DNA from: Candidatus Woesearchaeota archaeon
GTDB taxonomy: Archaea; Nanobdellota; Nanobdellia; Woesearchaeales; GCA-2686295
Assembly (NCBI GenBank): GCA_002686295.1
Contig: NZBB01000051.1
Span: 1 to 27,945 of the forward strand
Length of the DNA: 27,945 nucleotides
Direction: 5' to 3'
A model generated the notes under the pieces. It did no database searches and was not told the origin of the DNA. It saw only the letters and a program-made list of their open reading frames with translations. Made by a program: the position numbers and the translations under genes. Position 1 is the first letter of the stretch. Each line of letters opens with the position of its first letter. Below are positions 15,045 through 22,176 of the stretch, piece after piece.

Positions 15045-15290
15045 TCAAAGCATATCTTCTATCGGCTTCTTATTTTTCTTCTGATTCTGAAGCACATTAT
15101 CAGCTTCTTTTTGCAGGTCAACACCCAATTCTTTCAGACCGCCTATATGCATTTGCATTAGCTGTTCAACAATTGAAATCATCCTGGCTAACTCTTGACG
15201 TTCTTTTGAAAGTGTGCTTAAAGAACCTTTATGAAAACCTATTTGCTCTTCTTTTGATTGTGGTTCAGAAACATTTTTTTTATCAATCAT
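15045..15290 (-). CDS. Unknown 81-aa protein
   Basis: Not recognised. It is charged and mostly helical, with a hydrophobic-patterned middle (ELARMISIVEQLMQMHIGGL, 33-52) that could pack as a helical pair or coiled coil. There is no membrane segment or cysteine. The start ATG at 15290 has a near-perfect AGGAGGT site 6 nt upstream, one of the strongest in the window, so this is very probably a real gene. It is divergent from herA and lies upstream of the split RSH operon, separated by about 60 nt that include that operon's own promoter. A link to either neighbour is only a guess. Confidence 0.7.
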   Translation of the reverse strand: MIDKKNVSEPQSKEEQIGFHKGSLSTLSKERQELARMISIVEQLMQMHIGGLKELGVDLQKEADNVLQNQKKNKKPIEDML

Positions 15291-15303
15291 ATTAATACCT
15301 CCT

Positions 15304-15329
15304 AAAAACAGGTAGTTTTATCTGTTTTT
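15304..15329. promoter_or_regulatory. Inverted repeat over the promoter of the 81-aa gene
   Basis: AAAAACAG (15304-15311), ten bases, CTGTTTTT (15322-15329): an 8-bp inverted repeat that covers the region from the minus-strand TATA-like GATTTAAAAAAC to the Shine-Dalgarno site. It could be an operator or form a leader hairpin. Confidence 0.4.
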
Positions 15330-15367
15330 TAAATCTTACTACACAACATAGATTTTTTACTGCACAA

Positions 15368-15379
15368 TATTAATAAATA
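15368..15379 (+). promoter_or_regulatory. herA: TATA box of herA
   Basis: TATTAATAAATA is centred about 27 nt before ATG 15400, so herA looks leaderless. Confidence 0.55.
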
Positions 15380-15399
15380 GTTAGTTCTTCTTCTAAAAA

Positions 15400-17325
15400 A
15401 TGATTCTTGGCAAAATAATAGGCAGAGTCACACCTACTGAGTTTTCTTTTAAAGTTGAGAAAGAAACAAAGAAATTTGAGTATGTGCAGGTATATCATAA
15501 AGTCTATGACTATGTTTTATGCCAGATTATCGAGTTAGAAAGAACTTCTGATGAAAGCATTGCAAAATGCAAAACTATTGGGTATAAAGATAAGGAAGGA
15601 AAAGTTAAACTTATAAGGATACCATTTGATATTGGAAGCGAAGTACTTGAAGCAGAGGATGAATTCATAAAAAAGATTATTAAGTTAGAAGATGAAAAAA
15701 AAGGTGCATTTATTGGAAAACTAGAAGGAAGAAACATAAAGGTGTTTCTGGACCTAAATAATCTGCTTACAAAACACTGTGCAGTACTTGCAAAGTCAGG
15801 TGCTGGAAAGAGTTATACAGTAGGAGTATTAGTTGAGGAAATCCTTGAAAAGAGAATTCCTTTGCTAATAATTGATCCTCATGGCGAATACCAAAAGATG
15901 AGATTTGAGAATTCTGAAGCTGTTGAAGAGCTGAAAAAACTTGGTTTGAAACCACAAAGCTACAGTTTGAAAGAGTATGGTGATTCTGAAATAAATGAAG
16001 GTGTATCTCCGCTAAAGCTTTCAAAAAACATGACTAATGCAGAGCTAGTGCACCTTCTGCCAACAAAACTATCTAGCACACAAATGGGGGTTATTTATAG
16101 TGCCCTAAAAAATATGGATTGTCTAGACTTTAACGAATTATTATTGGAACTTGAGAATGATGAGAGTGCAGCTAAATGGAGCGTTATAAACATGATAGAA
16201 TATCTGAACAACCTTGATATATTTTCTGACTCGCCAACATCCTACAACGAACTGGTTTCATCAGGGAACTGTTCTGTGATAAATATAAAAGGCATGACGC
16301 CTGAAGTTCAAGAGATAATAGTTTATAAGATTTGTAAGGATTTATTTGAACTTAGAAAGAAGAATGAAGTTCCACCTTTTTTCTTAGTTGTTGAAGAAGC
16401 ACACAATTTTTGTCCTGAAAGAAGTTTTGGTGAAGCAAAAAGCTCTAAAATAATGAGAACTATTGCTAGTGAAGGAAGAAAATTTGGATTAGGATTATGT
16501 GTTATCAGTCAAAGACCTGCAAGAGTTGATAAATCTGTATTGAGCCAATGCACTACACAAATAATTATGAAAGTTACAAATCCAAACGATTTGAAAGCTA
16601 TTGGAAATAGTGTCGAAGGAATAACAAGCGAATCAGAAACAGAAATTAGAAACTTGCCTATAGGAACATCTCTTGTTTCAGGAGTTGTTGATATACCTTT
16701 ATTTGTTAATATAAGACCTCGCAAAAGCATGCATGGAGGAGAAGCTATAGATATATTATCTGAAAAAAGGGATGTGAAAAAAGATTTAGAAACATTCGAG
16801 AAAAGAGACTTGCTTCCTTTAATAAAACCAAGAACTTCTGTTAAGGATTTACAATTAATGTCTGACAAAGAAATAAATGTTAAAATCAAATTAGTTCCGT
16901 CAGCAGTGATTGAATGTTCTGATAAGGAAGGAGAATTTAACATTCTGCTCGAACTTATAAATGGTTCAGTAATTGTTGATAAAGAAAAATTTGTTACTAA
17001 GAAGATTCCTGATGTAACAAGTTTAAGCAGAGATGAAGTCGTCATCCTTAAAAAAGCATTTGCAAAACAAACCATAACTGATGAAGAAGCAAAAAATCTT
17101 GTTAAGAAAAGATATCTTAATAATGACAAAACATTATCAAATAACTATATTTTTTCAAAACTCAGAAAACACTCACATTATGACAAACCAAAGTTCTTAA
17201 GCATAGAATATGACGAAAAGCTTGAACCTGTTCTAAGTGAAGAAACCATAAGGAAAAAGCTTTCAAATATTGCGAACTTGAAAAACTTCAAAGAATGCTT
17301 TGTTGTGAAGTATGAAATAAGTTAA
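15400..17325 (+). CDS. herA: HerA-type bipolar DNA helicase/translocase
   Basis: Hexameric FtsK-HerA superfamily ATPase that works with the NurA nuclease and Mre11-Rad50 to resect DNA ends. Residues 1-110 are the HAS beta-barrel (ILGKIIGRVTPTEFSFKV). Walker A is AKSGAGKS (131-138), followed by LLIIDPHGEY (155-164). Walker B is FFLVVEEAHNF (327-337). SEGRKFGLGLCVISQRPARVDKSVLSQ (357-383) is the HerA sensor region. At 641 aa it is longer than the common form of about 500; residues about 450-641 make a charged extension without a recognised domain. No nurA, mre11 or rad50 lies nearby, so the usual cluster is broken up here. Confidence 0.93.
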   Translation: MILGKIIGRVTPTEFSFKVEKETKKFEYVQVYHKVYDYVLCQIIELERTSDESIAKCKTIGYKDKEGKVKLIRIPFDIGSEVLEAEDEFIKKIIKLEDEKKGAFIGKLEGRNIKVFLDLNNLLTKHCAVLAKSGAGKSYTVGVLVEEILEKRIPLLIIDPHGEYQKMRFENSEAVEELKKLGLKPQSYSLKEYGDSEINEGVSPLKLSKNMTNAELVHLLPTKLSSTQMGVIYSALKNMDCLDFNELLLELENDESAAKWSVINMIEYLNNLDIFSDSPTSYNELVSSGNCSVINIKGMTPEVQEIIVYKICKDLFELRKKNEVPPFFLVVEEAHNFCPERSFGEAKSSKIMRTIASEGRKFGLGLCVISQRPARVDKSVLSQCTTQIIMKVTNPNDLKAIGNSVEGITSESETEIRNLPIGTSLVSGVVDIPLFVNIRPRKSMHGGEAIDILSEKRDVKKDLETFEKRDLLPLIKPRTSVKDLQLMSDKEINVKIKLVPSAVIECSDKEGEFNILLELINGSVIVDKEKFVTKKIPDVTSLSRDEVVILKKAFAKQTITDEEAKNLVKKRYLNNDKTLSNNYIFSKLRKHSHYDKPKFLSIEYDEKLEPVLSEETIRKKLSNIANLKNFKECFVVKYEIS

Positions 17326-17340
17326 ATGAATCATTGTTTA

Positions 17341-17442
17341 TTTATATAAAAATAACCTGTAAATGTAATGTCTAAAGTCGCAACAATACCAGCTTTTGTT
17401 GTTCTTCATAAGCCTGAATGTTGCAAAAGATTAATGTCTTAA
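17341..17442 (+). other. Gap after herA with a doubtful 24-codon reading frame
   Basis: TTTATATAAA (17341-17350) is TATA-like. An ATG at 17368 opens 24 codons to TAA at 17442, reading MSKVATIPAFVVLHKPECCK then four more. Spacing suits a leaderless message, but length and composition give no support for a real protein. The gap otherwise shows nothing. Confidence 0.15.
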
Positions 17443-17450
17443 CCAGAAAA

Positions 17451-18075
17451 TTATAATGTAGTTATTGGTCTTGATTGGAGAATATAAATCTTGTTGTTTT
17501 TATCTAACGCTAATTCAATGTCTTGTGGTTTTTTATAATGTTTTTCTATCTTTTCTCCAATTTTTGATATATCTGTTAATAAGGTTTGATCAAAGTTGAA
17601 GTGTTCGCTTGCTTCTTCAACTTTATGTGTTTTCTTATTCATGAAATAAGTATTTGGTGTAATTTGACCAGAAACTAATGCTTCACCAAGGCCCTCTACT
17701 ATTTCAATTAGAATATGTTTTTTATTTACTGGATCAACTGTGAACATAACTCCAGCATATTTTGCATTAATCATCTCTTGAATTACAACAGCAATCAATA
17801 CATCTCTGTGTTTGAAGTTATTTTTTTCTCTATAATATATTGCTCTGCTGGTGAATAAAGATGCCCAACATTTTTGGATTGCAGTAATTAAATCTTTATC
17901 TCCTTTTATGTTAAGATAAGTATCTTGCTGTCCTGCAAAACTGGCTGTTGGTAGGTCTTCTGCAGTTGCAGAACTTCTTACAGCTACTTTCTTGTTTTTT
18001 AGTTTTTTGTAATTTTTTATTACTTCTTTTTTTATATTAGATGGAAATTTTTGTTTTAAGATTAGATTTGTATTC
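17451..18075 (-). pseudogene. ppsA: Remnant of phosphoenolpyruvate synthase (ATP-grasp domain fragment)
   Basis: The frame is open from 18101 down to the stop at 17451. It has no ATG or GTG, and its first usable start is a TTG at 17798, already inside the domain. It reads VAVRSSATAEDLPTASFAGQ, then CWASLFTSRAIYYR, AGVMFTVDPVN, IEIVEGLGEALVSGQITPN and finally ILQSRPITTL, the typical end of the PPDK/PEP-synthase nucleotide-binding domain. Missing are the first roughly 90 residues of that domain, the phosphohistidine domain and the TIM barrel. Homology seems to run back to about 18060, inside the end of the neighbouring 836-aa frame. The gene is therefore broken at both ends. Confidence 0.8.
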
Positions 18076-20547
18076 TTGGTTGTATTGTTCTGTTTTTTCT
18101 GTCAATGAAGCTATTGCTCCTTTGCTCTTGGTTGTTTCCCAGCATTTATCTTCTTTATTCCAGTTAAATCCTCTGAATTCTTGTTTAAATCTGTCTTTTT
18201 CAGCAAATTTTGTGTTATAGATTTTTAATGTGATTTTATCTTGCAATTCTGCTTGATTAGCTATTTCATGTCCTTTAACAGTGTCTGAAACCACTGCTGA
18301 GTTCTCGATCTGTTCATATACTTCATTCATTCTCTTAACTAAGTCTTTATGGACATAGCTATTTTCATCTAAATGATTTATTTTTCCATATGTTGCTCTG
18401 TCTGCTGAAACCAATCCTTGTTTTGCAACTGCATTAACTGCATCCCAGCTGACAATATAATTTGCTTTTTCAATCCATTTATCAGTTAATTCAGAAAAAT
18501 GCATATATTGATTTGAAAAGTCTGATAGATGTTCTTCTAAGGTATTAATATCTATAACTCTTAGTTTTCTTTTTTCATCAATATCTATCATCGGCTCTTT
18601 TAAATAACTATAACTGTCTTCATTAATTCTAATAGAATCTTTTAGATTTCCTGAATAAAAATTTCCTTTTTTTATCTTTTCTCTTTTTTCGATTAATTCA
18701 TCAACATTTCCAGCATAGGATTCTACTAATTCATCTATTTTCTTTCCTGCTTTCAATAAATTATTAACATTCTCCATCTCTACTTTTCTAACATAGTCTT
18801 TGTTTCCAAATGGAAGATTTATCCCCCAATTCTTATTCAACAATTTATGTTTATGAATTTCTTTCGCAGTTTCAACTTCTTTCTCAACCTGTTCATAAGG
18901 AACCATTTGTTTAGTTTCTTCTATTAAATCAGTTATTTCACTAACGGCTTTTTCAGAATAAAGTTTTACATTCACTAAAGAATCCATTTCTTCTTCAACT
19001 TTCGACCATTGACCATATTCTTCACCAAATTTAAACTCGCTCTTTGCTCTTTTAATCAATTCATCAATTGTTATATCATTTGCTAGTTCAAAGTTTTCAA
19101 CAATGTTATAATGTTTTTCACGAAGCATGTTATCTTTGAATTTTCTAGCTTCTTCAAGATTATCATTAGGATTTATTCCTTTTTCATCAAAAAAATTATC
19201 CATGTAATCTGTTTTTCTTTTTGAAACAACTATGTTATCTGTTAAGCTCTTGAAATTCTGTAATGTTAAAGATTTATAGCTTCTTTCTTCATCAACAGAA
19301 ATTGTTTTAATTCTTAATAAGTCTCTTACTGCTGCAAAGTCATCTCTGTTAAGACCTATTCCTTGCATTGTTTCTTTTAATCTGCCCATAGGAACACTTA
19401 TTCCATAACTATCTTCTAACCATTTTTTGTTTTCTATGAATAAAATTTCTAAGTCGGAAACTATTTTTTCTGTTTCTTTTTTGAATTGTTTAGAGTGTGC
19501 TTTGTTAACTTCTAACCTTACTTCATCAATTGGATATTCATTGAATACTTTAGTTGCTTCAATAAGTGTTATTTCTGGCTTTGACAAAACATCTCTAATT
19601 CTTGTTAAGTCTGGTTTTCCATATTGTTCTATTATAGAGTTATCATCTTCAAGTTGCATTATGAAATCTAAGTCTTTCTGATATCCGCCTATTGCAGATT
19701 CTCTATTAATAGGTATTTTTGTTGCAAAATATGCTATTAATGAACCAAGTATTTCTTTTCTTTCTTCCTTTGTTAATTCAACTAATGAATTCTCCAAAGT
19801 TGTGTACATATCTCTTATTATTTTAGGAAGTTTTTCTTGATTTCTTTTAAACCATCCAAAGAAGGTTCCTGGTTTTTCGCTTGCAAGCATATAAGCATTA
19901 TCTTGAGAATCTACAAATGCAGTTTCTCCATATTTTAATTTATCAATCATCAATAATCTTTTCTTAACTTCTTCATCTAGATTTAGTATGGAGTGCAGTT
20001 TTATTCTTGCTTGTCTGCTGTTCACATCTTTTATTTTTTCAGGGTTTTGCAGTAAGTCTTCAAGATTTGGAGCAAAATCATCCATATAATTTTGTTTCTC
20101 TTCTTTTCTTTCTTTTTTGATCCTTTCTCGACCTTCAGTTGTGAAAGCTTTTGTTTGTTCTTCAGTTCCAAATGTTTCCATCACTTTTGTTATTGCTTGA
20201 GATCCGAAGTTCATTACAACTGTTGGATCATATTTATGTGCTACTACAAACATTTGATTTGTTAATTCATGTCCGCTTGCAGAAATACCATGAACGGGTT
20301 TTTTACCTTCGGACATTTCTTCTTTTAATTCTTTTGTAGTTCTGAATATTGCTTGTTTCAATACTGCATTATCCATTGCTAAATAGGGGTTATCATTTCC
20401 AAAATGATTCATAACATCTTCCAACACTCTTGGACTTCCAGAATAATTCTGTATTTCTTTGTCAAATTCACCTATTCTCTCAGGCATTGTTTCAGCTATC
20501 GCTGTTTTCATCTTTTGATACAATCTTAAATGTTTATTTATATCCAT
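18037..20547 (-). CDS. Unknown 836-aa protein with C-terminal DUF5710-like domain
   Basis: Mostly unrecognised. It is long, helical and charged, with no signal peptide or membrane span. Repeated segments such as KETEKIVSDLEILFIENKKW and VPYEQVEKEVETAKEIHKHK suggest coiled coils. Near residues 780-815 the pattern LKIYNTKFAEKDRFKQ...FNWNKEDKCWETT resembles the small DUF5710-type domain (AEKD...W...K.W), often attached to DNA-processing proteins of plasmids and viruses. The last eight or so residues appear to be read out of frame from the broken ppsA next to it. The start ATG at 20547 has no clear Shine-Dalgarno. Size, novelty and a broken gene beside it suggest acquired DNA, but no integrase or ends were seen. 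Confidence 0.7.
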   Translation of the reverse strand: MDINKHLRLYQKMKTAIAETMPERIGEFDKEIQNYSGSPRVLEDVMNHFGNDNPYLAMDNAVLKQAIFRTTKELKEEMSEGKKPVHGISASGHELTNQMFVVAHKYDPTVVMNFGSQAITKVMETFGTEEQTKAFTTEGRERIKKERKEEKQNYMDDFAPNLEDLLQNPEKIKDVNSRQARIKLHSILNLDEEVKKRLLMIDKLKYGETAFVDSQDNAYMLASEKPGTFFGWFKRNQEKLPKIIRDMYTTLENSLVELTKEERKEILGSLIAYFATKIPINRESAIGGYQKDLDFIMQLEDDNSIIEQYGKPDLTRIRDVLSKPEITLIEATKVFNEYPIDEVRLEVNKAHSKQFKKETEKIVSDLEILFIENKKWLEDSYGISVPMGRLKETMQGIGLNRDDFAAVRDLLRIKTISVDEERSYKSLTLQNFKSLTDNIVVSKRKTDYMDNFFDEKGINPNDNLEEARKFKDNMLREKHYNIVENFELANDITIDELIKRAKSEFKFGEEYGQWSKVEEEMDSLVNVKLYSEKAVSEITDLIEETKQMVPYEQVEKEVETAKEIHKHKLLNKNWGINLPFGNKDYVRKVEMENVNNLLKAGKKIDELVESYAGNVDELIEKREKIKKGNFYSGNLKDSIRINEDSYSYLKEPMIDIDEKRKLRVIDINTLEEHLSDFSNQYMHFSELTDKWIEKANYIVSWDAVNAVAKQGLVSADRATYGKINHLDENSYVHKDLVKRMNEVYEQIENSAVVSDTVKGHEIANQAELQDKITLKIYNTKFAEKDRFKQEFRGFNWNKEDKCWETTKSKGAIASLTEKTEQYNQEYKSNLKTKISI

Positions 20548-20588
20548 TTTACAACTTATTCACTACTTATGGGTTAGCAAAAATTATT

Positions 20589-20647
20589 AGGAGGATATAA
20601 ATGTTTCTATTTTTCACAACTAACAGGTAGGCACACATAGAAATCCT
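20589..20647 (+). other. Mini-ORF with strong ribosome-binding site inside a possible hairpin
   Basis: AGGAGG (20589-20594) is followed 6 nt later by ATG (20601) and nine codons, MFLFFTTNR, ending in TAG at 20630. TTTCTAT (20604-20610) can pair with ATAGAAA (20637-20643), and AGGA (20592-20595) with TCCT (20644-20647), so the site could be hidden. This may be a leader peptide or chance; no promoter upstream is convincing. Confidence 0.25.
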
Positions 20648-20652
20648 TATAA

Positions 20653-20662
20653 ATAAAACCAC
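20653..20662 (+). promoter_or_regulatory. TATA box upstream of the phosphoribosyltransferase
   Basis: CTTATAAATA lies about 50 nt before ATG 20711, implying a leader of about 25 nt if used. The leader is A-rich with only a weak GAAG-like ribosome site. Confidence 0.4.
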
Positions 20663-20710
20663 AAACCACTAAGAAAACACTAGTAAATTCACAGAAAAAA
20701 AAGAAGAAAA

Positions 20711-21256
20711 ATGGTTGAAAAAGAATACATAAGTGCACAAAGTTTACTGATAGATTCTTACAAATTAGCAAAGAAAGTACTTGATTCGGGATTCAAGCCA
20801 GACTTCATAGTTGGTGTTTGGAGAGGCGGTGCACCTGTTGGCATCGCAGTACAAGAATACATGGAATAAAACGGCGTAAAAGCAGATCACATAGCAATAA
20901 GAACCTCTGCATATGAAGGAATAAACAATATGAAGAAAGAAATTAATGTACACGGATTAGGATACTTAGTTGATAATGCAAATGCAGAAGATAAATTATT
21001 AATTGTTGATGATGTCTTTGACACAGGATTAAGCATGGAGGCAGTCATTAACTCAATCGAAGAAAAATCAAGAAAAAACAAACCAGAAATAAGAGTTGCA
21101 ACAGCTTATTTCAAACCAGACAGAAATCAAACATTATGGTGTCCTGACTTCTACATAAACGAAACAAACAATTGGATTATATTCCCGCACGAATTAATAG
21201 GCTTAGAAAAAGAAGAGATTGTCAAAAAAGGAAAAGACATAGCAAATTTATTCTAA
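20711..21256 (+). pseudogene. Phosphoribosyltransferase interrupted by an in-frame TAA
   Basis: The frame reads as one 181-residue type I phosphoribosyltransferase with a single TAA at codon 53 (20867-20869). Before the stop, FKPDFIVGVWRGGAPVG is the pyrophosphate-loop region. After it, HIAIRTSAYEG and LLIVDDVFDTGLSM (the PRPP-binding loop) are intact, and the protein ends with WIIFPHELIGL. It resembles the hypoxanthine/xanthine phosphoribosyltransferase group of purine salvage; the exact base cannot be told. No frameshift is needed and no other damage is visible, so this is either a very recent nonsense mutation, a sequence error, or readthrough. An internal ATG at 20930 would give 108 aa and miss the N-terminal loop. 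Confidence 0.8.
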
Positions 21257-21302
21257 AAACAACCAATCTTACAAAAAATTAATATACTAGTAATGGCATT
21301 TA

Positions 21303-21318
21303 TACAGTATAGACTGTA
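21303..21318. promoter_or_regulatory. Inverted repeat just before the secreted-protein gene
   Basis: TACAGT, ATAG, ACTGTA: a 6-bp inverted repeat ending 2 nt before ATG 21321. It overlaps the expected transcription start, so it could be an operator. Confidence 0.35.
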
Positions 21319-21320
21319 CA

Positions 21321-22097
21321 ATGAACTATCTGAAGAAAATTTTGAGCGGAGCACTAATCTTTTCTGGAGTAATGGCTTCTGACGGAAAAAACAATGAAAA
21401 CATAGACAATCTTGAACGAATAATCGAAAACATAGAATTTCCGAAAGAAAGAGTTATCCGAAAATATAATCATCTACATAAAAGAAAAGTAACTGAAAGT
21501 TATGATTTAATGACTGATTTTATAATGGATGGGTGGGATATAGGAGATATAATAATAGATGAAGAAGAAAACAAAGTTTTTTTAACTTTAAATCTGCCTT
21601 TCTATGATTCAAAATTCATATTCTATTCTCCAGACAAAAATACTTATATGGAATTCCAGATTTCAGGCAACCAAGAAAGATATCTATATAAGAAAATTGA
21701 CGAAACTTGGCGATTAACATATTACAAAGCTGATAAACCAAGAAAAGAAAAATTAGATATAATAAAAAATGGTTTCGAAAGCAAAGGAAAAACAATAATA
21801 GAAGGCGTTTATGACGGATTAAGGTTTGACTTAGAAGATACAACTAAAATAATCTTAATGGGCAACGAATACAATATAACAAATAAAGAATTAAAGAAAG
21901 ATAAAGAAACAAGCATTCTTAATATAGGAGTTAACTGGTTAGGTCCAGAAGGAGAAGAACTTGTAAGAATAAAAGACGATTTGCTTATCTCCACTCAGAA
22001 TTTTGATGATATAATGGTTCCACTAGCAGGAAGAATAGAATTAATCTTTCCAAAACTATATGATTTAAAGATTCCCGTATATGGACAAATAAAATGA
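21321..22097 (+). CDS. Unknown secreted protein
   Basis: A 258-aa protein, family not recognised. The N-terminus (MNYLKKILSGALIFSGVMAS) has the basic start, hydrophobic core and small residues of a Sec signal peptide, with cleavage likely near residue 19-20. The rest is soluble and rich in beta-forming stretches (KVFLTLNLPFYDSKFIFYS, IDETWRLTYYKAD, RFDLEDTTKIILMGNEYN), without Cys pairs or a second membrane segment. It may be extracellular or held outside the membrane. It lies between the phosphoribosyltransferase and the synthetase fusion with its own upstream palindrome. Function is unknown. Confidence 0.65.
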   Translation: MNYLKKILSGALIFSGVMASDGKNNENIDNLERIIENIEFPKERVIRKYNHLHKRKVTESYDLMTDFIMDGWDIGDIIIDEEENKVFLTLNLPFYDSKFIFYSPDKNTYMEFQISGNQERYLYKKIDETWRLTYYKADKPRKEKLDIIKNGFESKGKTIIEGVYDGLRFDLEDTTKIILMGNEYNITNKELKKDKETSILNIGVNWLGPEGEELVRIKDDLLISTQNFDDIMVPLAGRIELIFPKLYDLKIPVYGQIK

Positions 22098-22143
22098 TGA
22101 TATCAAATTCTTAAAGTTCATAACATTGAATGTTTTCCTCAAC

Positions 22144-22153
22144 ATTTTTAAAA
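22144..22153 (+). promoter_or_regulatory. TATA box of the AsnB-Dph6 fusion gene
   Basis: ATTTTTAAAA is centred about 29 nt before ATG 22177, which fits the start at MCGII. Confidence 0.45.
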
Positions 22154-22176
22154 CTCCATCTTTTTATAAAGAAAAT

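Noticed and set aside
17451..17798. A 115-aa stand-alone gene starting with TTG
   Set aside because: The PEP-synthase homology continues upstream of that TTG in the same open frame, so it is a fragment and not a small gene.
20867..20869. Pyrrolysine or selenocysteine readthrough at the PRTase stop
   Set aside because: The codon is TAA, whereas pyrrolysine uses TAG and selenocysteine TGA; no insertion element was seen.
22126..22176. Upstream ATG start of the AsnB-Dph6 fusion adding 17 residues
   Set aside because: Class II glutaminases need Cys directly after the initiator Met; only ATG 22177 gives this, and it also suits the TATA spacing.
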